DNA of 64,000 nt from Yeguia hominis (lineage in GTDB: Bacteria; Bacillota; Clostridia; Oscillospirales; Acutalibacteraceae). The translations under genes were made by a program, and so were the position numbers. The notes under the pieces were generated by a model. It saw only the letters and a program-made list of their open reading frames with translations, searched no databases and was not told the origin of the DNA. The DNA is taken from contig NZ_JACRSN010000013.1 of the NCBI RefSeq assembly GCF_014384705.1, positions 1-64,000 on the forward strand, written 5' to 3'. Below are positions 7,485 through 15,933 of the stretch, one piece after another; position 1 is the stretch's first letter, and every line of letters starts with the position of its first letter.

Positions 7485-9281
7485 ATGAAAAAATTGCTGG
7501 GAACCATCGGACAAAAAATTCTTTTTACAAGCGTACTGCTGCTGGTAATCGCCATTCTGACAACCGGTGCCATTCTCAGCCGTCTGTACACTTCGGAAAG
7601 CATCTTTCAGGCAGGATATTATTCCACCAGTCTGGTGGAACAAATTGCAGCAAACCTCAACACGCGCACGAAAGAATACGAGGACGGCATTCTCTCCATG
7701 GTGCAGGACTGGCGCTTGTTCGAGGATTATTTCAACAATTCCGACAGTCTTCCCTATTACAACCGGCGCAATCTGGCCTCTTTTGTCAACACCCGAAACA
7801 CCACGCAATCGCCAATCGAAGAAATTTACGTCCTGGACCGTTACGGGCAGATCACAGAATTCTGTTATTCCACCCAACGTTTTGAAGGAAAAAGCCCCGC
7901 AGTGCGGGAAAAGCTGCTCGAAACTGGAGATGATTTTCCCTGGGGATGTGAATGGTTTGTCACCGAAGATTCCCCGGATATCGTTTATATGGCCCGCCGC
8001 ATCATCCACGCACGCACCTTACAGCCGCAGGGCTCCATTGTCGTCGGCATCCAAAAACAAATTTTCAGTTCGCAGTTTTCCACGCTGCAGGAAGGCGGGT
8101 ACGGCAGTCTTCTGGTCGCCAGCGAACAGGGCCAGCTGATCTTCGGCAGTACCGAAGAACCCGTCGAGATTGCAGAATTGCTTTCTGTCCCCAGAGAACA
8201 GTACACGGAGTCTTCTCTCCTAAAATTTCAAAACGGAAAGTTCCTGTTTCGCCGTCATAACAGCCGAGACGGAAAATGGGCCGTGCTCTATTTTATTTCC
8301 GAGCACGCGCTCTCTCAAAAAATGTCCCAGACGATTGCGCTGATCTTTCTGGTGTGCGCTGCGTTTATTGTCATTTCCGGCGTCTGTATGTCCGGAATTG
8401 CACACAATCTTACCCAAGGTATTCAGCGCCTGATCAAGCACCTGAAGCTTGTGCGTCATGGCGGCTGGGAACCCATTGGGCCTCCCTATCCGAACGATGA
8501 AGTTGGGGAAATTACGCTGGCCTACAACGAAATGGTTCGGGATCTGCACATGCTGGTCGAAGAGGTTTCCGAACAAAAAATGTTGGCCGAGCGCGCGCAG
8601 TTTCGCGCTTTACAGGCAGAATTCAAGGAACTGCAGGCAATGCTTAATCCCCATTTCATCTATAATGCAATGGAGGCGATGAATGCCCGCGCAAAACTTG
8701 CAGGCCAACAGGAAATCAGCCGGATCTGCATTGCGCTTGCCAAATTGATGCGCGCCTCACTCAGTCGAAAATCCAATATCATCACCATGGAAGAAGAAAT
8801 TTCCCATCTGCAAAACTATTTGGAAATTCAGCAATTTATTATGGGAGATCGCCTCGACGCCTTTTTTGAGCTTTGCGACGGCCTGGATCGCGTCCGGATT
8901 CCTGCGCTTCTGCTGCAGCCGATCGTCGAAAATTCCATCGTGCATGGCGTGGAAGGACAGGAAGGCGATGCCGTGATTTTCATTTCCGTGTCCTTTGAAA
9001 CCTATCATGACCAGGAATGCGTCGCCGTTCGTATTTCTGACAACGGCGCTGGAATGGATGCCGAAACGCTCAACCAGCTGCGAAGCCTGACACCGAAAAG
9101 CGAAGACCCGCCCGGACACTTCGGCCTGATCAGCGTAATGCGCCGGATCTGGATCTACTATGGAGAAGCGTATGGCCTGCAGATTGAAAGCACGCAGGGC
9201 CAGGGCACCAATATTACCGTGCATCTGCCGGTTCATAAGGAAGGAGAGGATCCCTTTGAAATCCGTCGTATTTGTGGATGA
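7485..9281 (+). CDS. Sensor histidine kinase, YesM type
   Basis: A 598-residue membrane sensor. There is a first membrane segment at about residues 12-32, an extracytoplasmic sensor domain of about 240 residues (probably Cache-like), a second segment at about 280-303, a HAMP-like linker, then the His_kinase domain with the phosphorylated His390 in LNPHFIYNAMEAM. A GHKL ATPase follows, with PALLLQPIVENSIVHG and ISDNGAGMD. YesM/YesN pairs usually control carbohydrate uptake, and the response regulator and a sugar ABC transporter follow at once. The signal is probably a sugar or the ligand-loaded binding protein; this is inference. Confidence 0.9.
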   Translation: MKKLLGTIGQKILFTSVLLLVIAILTTGAILSRLYTSESIFQAGYYSTSLVEQIAANLNTRTKEYEDGILSMVQDWRLFEDYFNNSDSLPYYNRRNLASFVNTRNTTQSPIEEIYVLDRYGQITEFCYSTQRFEGKSPAVREKLLETGDDFPWGCEWFVTEDSPDIVYMARRIIHARTLQPQGSIVVGIQKQIFSSQFSTLQEGGYGSLLVASEQGQLIFGSTEEPVEIAELLSVPREQYTESSLLKFQNGKFLFRRHNSRDGKWAVLYFISEHALSQKMSQTIALIFLVCAAFIVISGVCMSGIAHNLTQGIQRLIKHLKLVRHGGWEPIGPPYPNDEVGEITLAYNEMVRDLHMLVEEVSEQKMLAERAQFRALQAEFKELQAMLNPHFIYNAMEAMNARAKLAGQQEISRICIALAKLMRASLSRKSNIITMEEEISHLQNYLEIQQFIMGDRLDAFFELCDGLDRVRIPALLLQPIVENSIVHGVEGQEGDAVIFISVSFETYHDQECVAVRISDNGAGMDAETLNQLRSLTPKSEDPPGHFGLISVMRRIWIYYGEAYGLQIESTQGQGTNITVHLPVHKEGEDPFEIRRICG

Positions 9282-10017
9282 TAATCCCCTGATTTTACAG
9301 TCGCTCCGCCATTCCATCCCGCTGGAACCACTGGGATATCAGCTCGCCGGCGCCTTTACAAACAGCAGCGAAGCGTTTGCTTTCTGCTGCGAAAACCGTC
9401 CGCAAATGCTCATTACGGACATCAAGATGCCGGGCATGTCCGGACTGGAACTCATTGAACGCCTGCAAACGGTTTATTCGAATTTTTCGTCCATCGTCAT
9501 TACCGGATATGACGAATTTGCCTATGCGCAGAAAGCGCTGCGTCTTGGCGCAATCGATATTATTCTCAAACCGATCGACGACGAATCGCTCATTGCAGCG
9601 CTTCGCCGCGCTTCCGGCTTACGGGATGTCTCTACCCATTCTGCGGAAACCGCCGCCGTGGCGGCCGATTCCGGATTTCACGCATTGGATCCCGAAATCC
9701 AGACCACTGCCGCCGTACGGCGGGCGCTCGATTATCTGCAGGATCACCTTTCCGAAAAGACCAGCCTTGCGGAGCTCGCAGACTATGCCGGCCTGAGCAG
9801 CGCACATTTATCAAAGCTTCTCAAGAAGGAAACCGGCATGAATTTTGTCGACATCAACAACCGCATGCGCGTCGAAAAGGCGATCACGCTGCTCACGGAC
9901 GGACGGTACAAAGTCTACGAAATTTCCAATATGGTCGGGATCGATAACTATGCTTATTTTTACCAAATTTTTAAAAAGGTTACTGGAAAAAGCCCAAAAG
10001 AATATCAATATTTCTAA
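9256..10017 (+). CDS. Response regulator with AraC-type DNA-binding domain, YesN type
   Basis: The 253-residue partner of the upstream kinase. The receiver has VFVDDN, phosphoacceptor Asp55 in LITDIKMPG and the conserved lysine in ILKPID. The C-terminal third is an AraC helix-turn-helix pair (LADYAGLSSAHLSKLLKKET and a VGIDNYAYFYQIFKKVTGKSP tail). I choose TTG 9256 because AAGGAGAGGA lies seven bases upstream and the protein then begins MKSVVFVDDN like its relatives. It overlaps the kinase gene by 26 bp, so translation is coupled. Likely target: the binding-protein promoter just downstream. Confidence 0.9.
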   Translation: MKSVVFVDDNPLILQSLRHSIPLEPLGYQLAGAFTNSSEAFAFCCENRPQMLITDIKMPGMSGLELIERLQTVYSNFSSIVITGYDEFAYAQKALRLGAIDIILKPIDDESLIAALRRASGLRDVSTHSAETAAVAADSGFHALDPEIQTTAAVRRALDYLQDHLSEKTSLAELADYAGLSSAHLSKLLKKETGMNFVDINNRMRVEKAITLLTDGRYKVYEISNMVGIDNYAYFYQIFKKVTGKSPKEYQYF

Positions 10018-10038
10018 TAAAATGACAAAACAGACAAA

Positions 10039-10068
10039 TTGTGTTCCTCCTGACGAAATGGATATAAT
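10039..10068 (+). promoter_or_regulatory. Likely promoter of the sugar ABC operon
   Basis: TATAAT (10063-10068) with a poor -35, TTGTGT, 18 bp upstream. A weak -35 fits a promoter activated by the neighbouring AraC-type regulator. AAGGAGG precedes the start codon. Confidence 0.5.
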
Positions 10069-10120
10069 AAAAACATCGACAGGGATGTTTCCCGTCACAT
10101 TTTAAGGAGGTATTTGTCAA

Positions 10121-11479
10121 ATGAAGCATGTAGCAAAAATTGCGGCAATCCTGCTGGCATTCCTGATGATTTTTGCAGGCTGCAGCACTGGATCTGCCGG
10201 AAGCTCGGATGCGTCTTCTACGCCTTCTGCGTCCACAGCTTCTTCGGAAGCAGAATCTGAGGATTCTTCCGCATCCGGCGAAGAAGTTACACTGTCCTTT
10301 ATGCATCACATGGGTGAGCAGGGCAAAAAAGACGCGCTCGTTGCGCTGTCTGAAGATTTCACCGCAAAGAACCCGAACATCAAAGTAGAAGTCGAATTCC
10401 TTTCCTATGACGATTTTATCAACGTCTTCAAGCAGAGAGCTGCTGCTGACAATGCACCGGATTTCGTACAGCTGACGCCGTACCAGAGCCCGGAGACCAT
10501 TGATGCCGGCCTCATCCTCGAACTCGACAGCGATTTGTATCCGGCAGAAGTCGGCCAGGACGTCATCGAACCGATGAAGCATGGCGGCAAATACTATGCG
10601 ATTCCGCTTTCCCGCAGCGGCTACGGCATGTACTACAACAAAAACATGCTCGAAAAAGCGGGCGTTGATCCTTCCGCTCTCTCCACCATCTCCGGCCTGC
10701 TTGACGCTTGCCAGAAGGTGAAAGACGCTGGTATGGTTCCGCTGGCTTCCGGTTATGCGGAGAGCTGGACCGAGAACATGATCATCGAAGGCCCGATCTT
10801 TGCCGGCCTGATGAAGGAAGACCCGAACATGGCTGTTGACCTGATGAGCGGCGACAAGAAGTTCTCCGATTATCCGGAACTCGCAACCATCGTTGACAAC
10901 TGCTACAAACTCCTCCGCGACTATGCGCTGGTAAATGAAGAGGTTGCAAGCAACCAGGCTTCCGATCAGTATGCACAGTTCGGCCGCGGCGACGCTGCGA
11001 TGATGATGCAGGGCGTTTGGGCGATCACTGACATCCGCACCGCGCAGGAAGCTGCCGGAAACACCGATGAGTTTGGCTTCACCTACTATGCATGGTCGGA
11101 CGACGAAAGCCGCAACTATCTTGCTGCGAACGGCGACTCCATCATGTGCAGCGCAGGCACCAAACATCCGGAAGAAGCAAAAAAATTCCTCAAATATATG
11201 ATGACAAAAGAAGCGGGCAAAATCTGGTCTGAATACACCGGTACGATCAGCGCTGTTTCCGGCGTTGAAGTCGACAATCCGGATCCGATGATGCCGCAGA
11301 TGCAGAAACTCTTCGACGAGAAGGCTTACTACTTCGAGCAGAACTCTGCATTTACCGGCCAGTACTACAGCGATCTTGATAAGATCTTCATTCAGGGTCG
11401 TGTCGATGGCAAGACCTCTGACGAAGTCATCGCCGAGTGGCAGGAAGCGTTCGATAATATCCGTGCAATCGGCGGCTAA
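10121..11479 (+). CDS. Sugar ABC transporter substrate-binding lipoprotein
   Basis: A family 1 extracellular solute-binding protein (452 aa). The signal peptide ends in a lipobox, IFAGC, with a lipidated Cys about residue 24, then a Ser/Ala-rich linker (GSSDASSTPSASTAS...). The mature domain has the usual family features, such as NPNIKVEVEFLSYDDFINVFKQR and YGMYYNKNMLEKAG. It delivers a sugar or oligosaccharide to the two permeases that follow. Codon usage is strongly biased, consistent with high expression. Ligand not predictable. Confidence 0.9.
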   Translation: MKHVAKIAAILLAFLMIFAGCSTGSAGSSDASSTPSASTASSEAESEDSSASGEEVTLSFMHHMGEQGKKDALVALSEDFTAKNPNIKVEVEFLSYDDFINVFKQRAAADNAPDFVQLTPYQSPETIDAGLILELDSDLYPAEVGQDVIEPMKHGGKYYAIPLSRSGYGMYYNKNMLEKAGVDPSALSTISGLLDACQKVKDAGMVPLASGYAESWTENMIIEGPIFAGLMKEDPNMAVDLMSGDKKFSDYPELATIVDNCYKLLRDYALVNEEVASNQASDQYAQFGRGDAAMMMQGVWAITDIRTAQEAAGNTDEFGFTYYAWSDDESRNYLAANGDSIMCSAGTKHPEEAKKFLKYMMTKEAGKIWSEYTGTISAVSGVEVDNPDPMMPQMQKLFDEKAYYFEQNSAFTGQYYSDLDKIFIQGRVDGKTSDEVIAEWQEAFDNIRAIGG

Positions 11480-11506
11480 AATCCCCGTAAGCATTTTTTC
11501 ACGGTA

Positions 11507-11534
11507 CCCCGCTCCCCTCTTACGGGGGGCGGGG
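11507..11534 (+). other. Intercistronic GC-rich hairpin
   Basis: CCCCGCTCCCC pairs with GGGGGGCGGGG around a six-base loop between the binding-protein gene and the first permease gene. It has no long T run after it. Such hairpins stabilise the upstream message and lower downstream expression, giving more binding protein than permease. Confidence 0.6.
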
Positions 11535-11559
11535 AATCTTTCTAGAAGGGTGATGCTCC

Positions 11560-12429
11560 ATGCTGCAAAGCAAGCAAAAGCGGCGGCTCCTTAATCAGCT
11601 CGTCATGTTCAGTTTCCTTTTTCCAGCAGTCGCGATCTTTGTTTTCGTGCTGCTCATTCCCTTTATCCAGGGCGTTGGGATTGCCTTTACCGATTGGAAC
11701 GGCATCAATCCGACCTACAATTTTATCGGCCTCAATAACATCAAATATCTGCTCAACGACAAACAGGCGGGCAACGCAATTCTCAACACGCTCTATTACA
11801 CCGTGCTCACCTGCGTCGGCGTCAACATTTTGGCGCTCGTTCTGACTGTTGCGCTCAACAGCAATGTCTTTGGGCACAAATTTTTGCAGAGCGTCATGTT
11901 TCTGCCTATGATCACCAGCCTCGTAATCGCAGCATTCATGTGGCTGCGAATCTTCAGCGACGTCTTTCCCGTCAATTTCGGCGTCGCAAGCCCCCTGACC
12001 GCCACATCGACCGTCATGCCCGGCATCGCGCTGATCTGCCTGTGGCGTGACACCGGCCTCGCAATGGTCATCTACAATGCGGGTCTGCAGTCCGTTCCGG
12101 AAGAGCTCCGGGAAGCCGCCAAAATCGACGGTGCAAACGCGTGGCAGACCTTCTGGAAGATCACCTTCCCGATGCTTGCGCCGGCCTTTACAACCTGCAT
12201 TACACTTTGGCTCGGCTACGGCCTGAAAGCCTTTGAATATCCCCGTGTTGCGACAAACGGCGGTCCTGGAAAAGCCAGTGAAACGGTTGCGCTGTTCGTC
12301 TATAACCACTTCTTCTCCAATAACCGCGCAGGCTATGGCCAGATGGCTTCGATCATCATGCTGATCATCGTTGTCGTGATTACCGGAATTACGACAAAGC
12401 TGCTTCGGAAACGGGAGGTGCAGCTATGA
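11560..12429 (+). CDS. Sugar ABC transporter permease, MalF type
   Basis: A 289-residue membrane protein with six predicted segments. The EAA loop reads REAAKIDGANAWQTFWKITFP, which contacts the ATPase. The N-terminal segment and position before a MalG-type gene identify it as the MalF/UgpA-type partner. The gene follows AGAAGGGTG and overlaps the next gene by four bases. Confidence 0.9.
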   Translation: MLQSKQKRRLLNQLVMFSFLFPAVAIFVFVLLIPFIQGVGIAFTDWNGINPTYNFIGLNNIKYLLNDKQAGNAILNTLYYTVLTCVGVNILALVLTVALNSNVFGHKFLQSVMFLPMITSLVIAAFMWLRIFSDVFPVNFGVASPLTATSTVMPGIALICLWRDTGLAMVIYNAGLQSVPEELREAAKIDGANAWQTFWKITFPMLAPAFTTCITLWLGYGLKAFEYPRVATNGGPGKASETVALFVYNHFFSNNRAGYGQMASIIMLIIVVVITGITTKLLRKREVQL

Positions 12430-13280
12430 ACAAGAATCCCGACCGCATGAAACCGGACCGCAAAGTCAATCTTCCGCTCTCCATTCTGATGTGGCTTATT
12501 GTCGCGGTTTTCGCGATGCCGTTTTATATTTTGATTGTCTATGCTGTAAAACCCAGGGAAGCGACTATGCTCAAAAACCCGCTTTCTCTTCCCACCAGCC
12601 TGTGCTGGGAAAACTTTACCGAAGCCATTGAAAAGTCGAAATTTACGCTTGCCTTCTGCAATTCACTTATCGCAACCATTTGCGGCACCTTGCTGCTTGT
12701 CATCGTGTGCAGTATGGCAGCTTATGTGATTGTCCGCCGGGAACGTTCCCGTTTTTACAACGCCTGGCAGTATATTTTCCTTGCAGCAGTCATGCTGCCG
12801 TTCCAAACCGCCATGTTTCCGCTGTATAAAAACCTTGTGAACCTGCATATGCTCAATACCCTTTGGGGCTATGTCCTGGTTTCTGTGGGGTTCCAGCTCG
12901 GATTTAATATTTTCCTGTACTGCGGATTCATTAAGACCGTGCCGCTGGAGTTGGAAGAAGCCGCACAAATCGACGGCTGCAACGCCTACGGAACCTATTT
13001 CAAAATTGTGTTCCCGCTGCTCAAGCCGATCACGATGACAGTTGTGGTCCTTGCAGCTTTGGGAATCTGGAACGACTACCAGATTGCGCTCGTCGTCATC
13101 ATGAAGGACAACGTCCGCACGCTTCCGGTCGCACAGCAGGCCTTTATCGGACAGCAGATTTCTTATCACAATCTCGCGGCCGCAGCTTGCCTGCTCTCGA
13201 TCATCCCGATGTTCCTGCTTTTCCTGTTCTTGCAGAAATTTATTGTCAAGGGCATTGCCGCAGGCGCTGTAAAAGGATAA
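12426..13280 (+). CDS. Sugar ABC transporter permease, MalG type
   Basis: A 284-residue permease with six membrane segments and the EAA loop EEAAQIDGCNAYGTYFKIVFP. The start overlaps the previous stop (ATGA). No ATPase gene follows; as in many Firmicutes a shared MsmX/UgpC-type ATPase encoded elsewhere probably energises this importer. A strong terminator follows at once, so the operon ends here. Confidence 0.9.
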   Translation: MNKNPDRMKPDRKVNLPLSILMWLIVAVFAMPFYILIVYAVKPREATMLKNPLSLPTSLCWENFTEAIEKSKFTLAFCNSLIATICGTLLLVIVCSMAAYVIVRRERSRFYNAWQYIFLAAVMLPFQTAMFPLYKNLVNLHMLNTLWGYVLVSVGFQLGFNIFLYCGFIKTVPLELEEAAQIDGCNAYGTYFKIVFPLLKPITMTVVVLAALGIWNDYQIALVVIMKDNVRTLPVAQQAFIGQQISYHNLAAAACLLSIIPMFLLFLFLQKFIVKGIAAGAVKG

Positions 13281-13300
13281 TCGAAATTTATCAGAGATTA

Positions 13301-13344
13301 AAAAAACGGCATCTGCACGGCGTTGCCTGCAGATGCCGTTTTTT
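13301..13344 (+). terminator. Intrinsic terminator of the sugar ABC operon
   Basis: AAAAAACGGCATCTGCA pairs perfectly with TGCAGATGCCGTTTTTT (17 bp) around a ten-base loop. Confidence 0.85.
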
Positions 13345-13430
13345 CAGATTATGGCTTTAGCCAGTTGAGGACGGAAGATCCGAAACAAACAACCACCCGC
13401 AATGCGGGTGCGCGTCAAGAGTTATACAAA

Positions 13431-13494
13431 AAAATTCTCCAAAGCAGTACAATAAGGTTGTTCAAGTCTTAGAGAACTGCGAAAGGAGAATTTT
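13431..13494 (+). repeat. Hairpin covering the ribosome binding site of the IS200 remnant
   Basis: AAAATTCTCC-AAAGCAGT (13431-13448) can pair with ACTGC-GAAA-GGAGAATTTT (13476-13494). The GGAG ribosome binding site of the transposase lies in the 3' arm. IS200-family elements are known to hide the tnpA ribosome binding site in a stem like this. Confidence 0.6.
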
Positions 13495-13495
13495 A

Positions 13496-13705
13496 ACGGC
13501 TAACAGCACAAATGGTCTATCACACACAAAATGGTTATGCAAGAACCACATTGTAATTGTTCCAAAATACCGCAGGAGAATACTATATAACCAAACCCGA
13601 AAAGATTTACAGGAGATAATAAAGATATTGTGCAAATACAAAGGCGTAGAGATTATAGAGGGGCATATGATGCCGGATCATGTACATCTTTTGCTAAGCA
13701 TCCCC
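13496..13705 (+). pseudogene. IS200/IS605-family Y1 transposase, N-terminal remnant
   Basis: The frame reads ANSTNGLSHTKWLCKNHIV... and on to GHMMPDHVHLLLSIP, the metal-binding HUH motif (HVH) of IS200 TnpA. The expected initiation codon, seven bases after AAAGGAG, is ACG (13496-13498) instead of ATG, so translation is probably lost. The catalytic tyrosine region is missing because the frame changes after about 13705 into an unrelated lysin sequence. Confidence 0.75.
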
Positions 13706-13998
13706 CAAAACGAGCATACATATACTGATTTAAAAAAGGCTAAAAAGGCAGCGAATCAACATAAAGGTTATTTCGTTTTCGATGAATTCGGAAAAGCCGT
13801 TTATCCTATTGTAAAACCCAAAAGCTACACAGTGCGCGTGACGGTTGATGCTTTAAACATTCGTAAAGGCGCAGGAACCCTCTGCAAAAAGGTCGGAATG
13901 ATTACAGATCAGGGCGTGTATGCCACACTAAAGGTAATGGGGGTAAACTAAAATCTGGTGCCGGATGGATTTGCTTGAAGTACACGAAAAAGGTTTAA
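13706..13998 (+). pseudogene. C-terminal SH3-domain fragment of a peptidoglycan hydrolase
   Basis: Directly in frame after the IS200 fragment comes a segment like the tail of clostridial lysozyme or amidase proteins: YTDLKKAKKAANQH..., then an SH3b domain, YTVRVTVDALNIRKGAGT. The frame stops at 13951, but the last residues of the domain (KLKSGAGWICLKYTKKV) continue in another frame to TAA 13996-13998, so one base has been lost in the G5 run near 13938. The catalytic domain is absent. It is probably a phage or cell-wall hydrolase gene cut by the IS200 insertion and later rearranged. Confidence 0.7.
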
Positions 13999-14001
13999 AA
14001 G

Positions 14002-14030
14002 CGGAGATCACCTATAATGGGTGGTCTCCG
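14002..14030 (+). terminator. Terminator-like hairpin after the lysin fragment
   Basis: CGGAGATCACC pairs with GGTGGTCTCCG (one G-T pair) around seven bases. It is GC-rich but not followed by a T run. Confidence 0.45.
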
Positions 14031-14044
14031 TAATTATCACATAA

Positions 14045-14077
14045 AAAAGACACTCTTTATTACAAAGAGTGTCTTTT
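14045..14077. terminator. Bidirectional intrinsic terminator
   Basis: AAAAGACACTCTTT pairs perfectly with AAAGAGTGTCTTTT around ATTAC. Runs of A and T flank it, so it can work in both directions. Confidence 0.7.
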
Positions 14078-14259
14078 GGTTTGGACGAAAACCGTCCCCA
14101 TACAGGGTTCGGATATGCGTCCAATGTCTGTGGAGTACGAAAAAGATGTTTTTGCATTTTTTGTGGAGAGAGTTGAACTCCCGCATCTTACATGCAATTC
14201 AAAAACAATTTTACAAGAAAAAATATCTCTAATATTTAACATTAGACAATTCGTTTTCT
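14078..14259. other. AT-rich spacer with possible tRNA-like fragment
   Basis: No gene is visible. On the minus strand, about 14165-14185 reads GGGAG-TTCAACT-CTCTC, which folds like a tRNA T-arm, but no matching acceptor or anticodon arm is present. GGGTTCGGAT at 14106-14115 recurs at 17090-17099, on the other side of the HEPN/IS3 island. Confidence 0.25.
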
Positions 14260-15666
14260 CTAAAAAATTTGTTGAATAAGACGTTTTATTTTTTCATCGG
14301 GAATTCCGAGGTGTTTAAATAAACATGCATATACTAAAGCAAGGAGAGCTGGGTATATTTCCGCATTTTCTCCCCATTCAATTGTGCCGGAGTGTGTTTT
14401 GCCATTACGAAGCTTTACAAAAGACGAAATATTTGTATCTGTTATTTGTGGTAATGACCATTTTGAAATTACTGCATCAATTGCATCTGTATTTTCATTA
14501 TATAGTGTAAGGATTTTCTGCTTTAATGTGTAATCCAAATACTGAAAAGCACTACTTATCGTGGTTTGCTTAGAAGGATCAAGTTCTGAATGTAACTCTG
14601 TAAATTCTTTTATAGTACCTTTTATTTTTTCTTTTAATTCTGCTATCAAACTGTCTTTCTTTCGCTTTTGCTTATTCCACTCATATGAAATTTCTAACGC
14701 TGTACATATGTCTTGAATGTTTGTAATTGATATTTGATTATTTTTTCTATTATCCTCCGGCAAAAGAGTAAGCAATGGTTCGCATTTACCACTCACAATA
14801 CTATCCACTAATTTTGGAATATAATCAAATATATGAAGTACGGAAATTACATTTCCGTATTTTTTGGAAGAATAATTATCGTAAGGATCAGCGAATTTAC
14901 AATATGCTGTTGTAAAGAATTGATTATCGGAATTTCTTTGGCTTAGATATGTATCAAAGAAAATGTTTTTTTGTTTTGTCAAAATAGCAATCAAAGATTT
15001 AACAATGCGATAGTACTTCTCTATTTTATCAAATTCTTGTGCATTTTCAAAAGAAAAACGTACAAAGGAGTTAAGTTCCCCTAAACTGTATGATTTAAGA
15101 TAATCATCATTATTTTTTTCACCAAACTGTCCTACAGAAATCGTTAGATTTACTTTTTCTCTATCTATTATCAAATCAATTGAATGAGTATAATCTTTCC
15201 AATGGCGTGTTTTTATTTCCCATACGCCGTTAAGGCTTAAATCATTTTGTGTGTCAGCTGGATCAATAGCCATTTGTGGCATGAATATAGAATTTATATT
15301 GCCACCGTAAAATGTAATTGCATGAAATTCATCCCATCGGTTTGCTATTCGATTAAAAAATCCTCCAACATTTCCTGCAGACTGTACGATTATAGGCGTT
15401 GCAAATCGGACACACTTATCCAACCCAAAAAGGCTGTGATAAAACTTATCATTGCGCAACAATGCAATTGAATAACCGCCACTGCTACCGAATAGATATT
15501 CCGGCAACTCAATGTTGCGCGAACGAATGCGATCAAAAATTTCCTCTATTTTTGTTGGATTGCTTTCGGCTGGAAGTAAAGAAACAATATAGTTCGACAC
15601 GCTAAATGTAAATGTATCTTTATCAACATTGATATATCCATTAAAATCATTTGATACTTTCGCCAT
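14260..15666 (-). CDS. HEPN-domain protein, ApeA-like, candidate anti-phage effector
   Basis: A 468-residue soluble protein, AT-rich and unlike its neighbours in base composition. The last 100 or so residues form an all-helical domain ending in KLRNGKTHSG. R420-x4-H425 is the catalytic RX4-6H motif of HEPN RNases. The N-terminal two thirds are beta-rich (for example FNGYINVDKDTFTFSVSNYI and NGVWEIKTRHWKDYTHSIDLIID) and resemble the N-terminal domain of ApeA-type proteins. HEPN proteins of this layout act as single-gene abortive-infection systems. No partner gene is present. The start at ATG 15666 follows GGAGGTCACGGATTAGAC. The family call is from motif and layout only. Confidence 0.65.
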   Translation of the reverse strand: MAKVSNDFNGYINVDKDTFTFSVSNYIVSLLPAESNPTKIEEIFDRIRSRNIELPEYLFGSSGGYSIALLRNDKFYHSLFGLDKCVRFATPIIVQSAGNVGGFFNRIANRWDEFHAITFYGGNINSIFMPQMAIDPADTQNDLSLNGVWEIKTRHWKDYTHSIDLIIDREKVNLTISVGQFGEKNNDDYLKSYSLGELNSFVRFSFENAQEFDKIEKYYRIVKSLIAILTKQKNIFFDTYLSQRNSDNQFFTTAYCKFADPYDNYSSKKYGNVISVLHIFDYIPKLVDSIVSGKCEPLLTLLPEDNRKNNQISITNIQDICTALEISYEWNKQKRKKDSLIAELKEKIKGTIKEFTELHSELDPSKQTTISSAFQYLDYTLKQKILTLYNENTDAIDAVISKWSLPQITDTNISSFVKLRNGKTHSGTIEWGENAEIYPALLALVYACLFKHLGIPDEKIKRLIQQIF

Positions 15667-15933
15667 GTCTAATCCGTGACCTCCTTATAAAGCATTTGGA
15701 TAAAACTGTTAAGATAGTTTCGGTATCATGATTGATTCGATTACGCTCTGCATAAACATTTCTAGGCTACGACAACAAATCAAAAATGGTAACATTGTGT
15801 TTCATAGAAACTTTCACTTTTTAACATTTCATATAAAATTAAATGTTTTTTTGTTTTGTTGTAATTATACCACACTTTTATAAAAAGTCCTTATAAATTT
15901 TCATGTTATAATTCTCCTAGAGGAGTTGATAAC
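15667..15933. other. AT-rich divergent intergenic region
   Basis: It lies between the HEPN gene (minus) and the transposase gene (plus). It should hold both promoters and the left end of the IS3-family element. I could not find terminal inverted repeats with confidence. GAGGAG precedes the transposase start. Confidence 0.4.

Noticed and set aside
9980..11494. A 504-codon antisense frame over the sugar-binding protein gene
   Set aside because: Mirror of strongly biased codons; the plus-strand protein has a clear signal peptide, family motifs and operon context.
14160..14190. A degenerate tRNA in the AT-rich island
   Set aside because: Only a T-arm-like hairpin is visible; acceptor, D and anticodon arms are missing.
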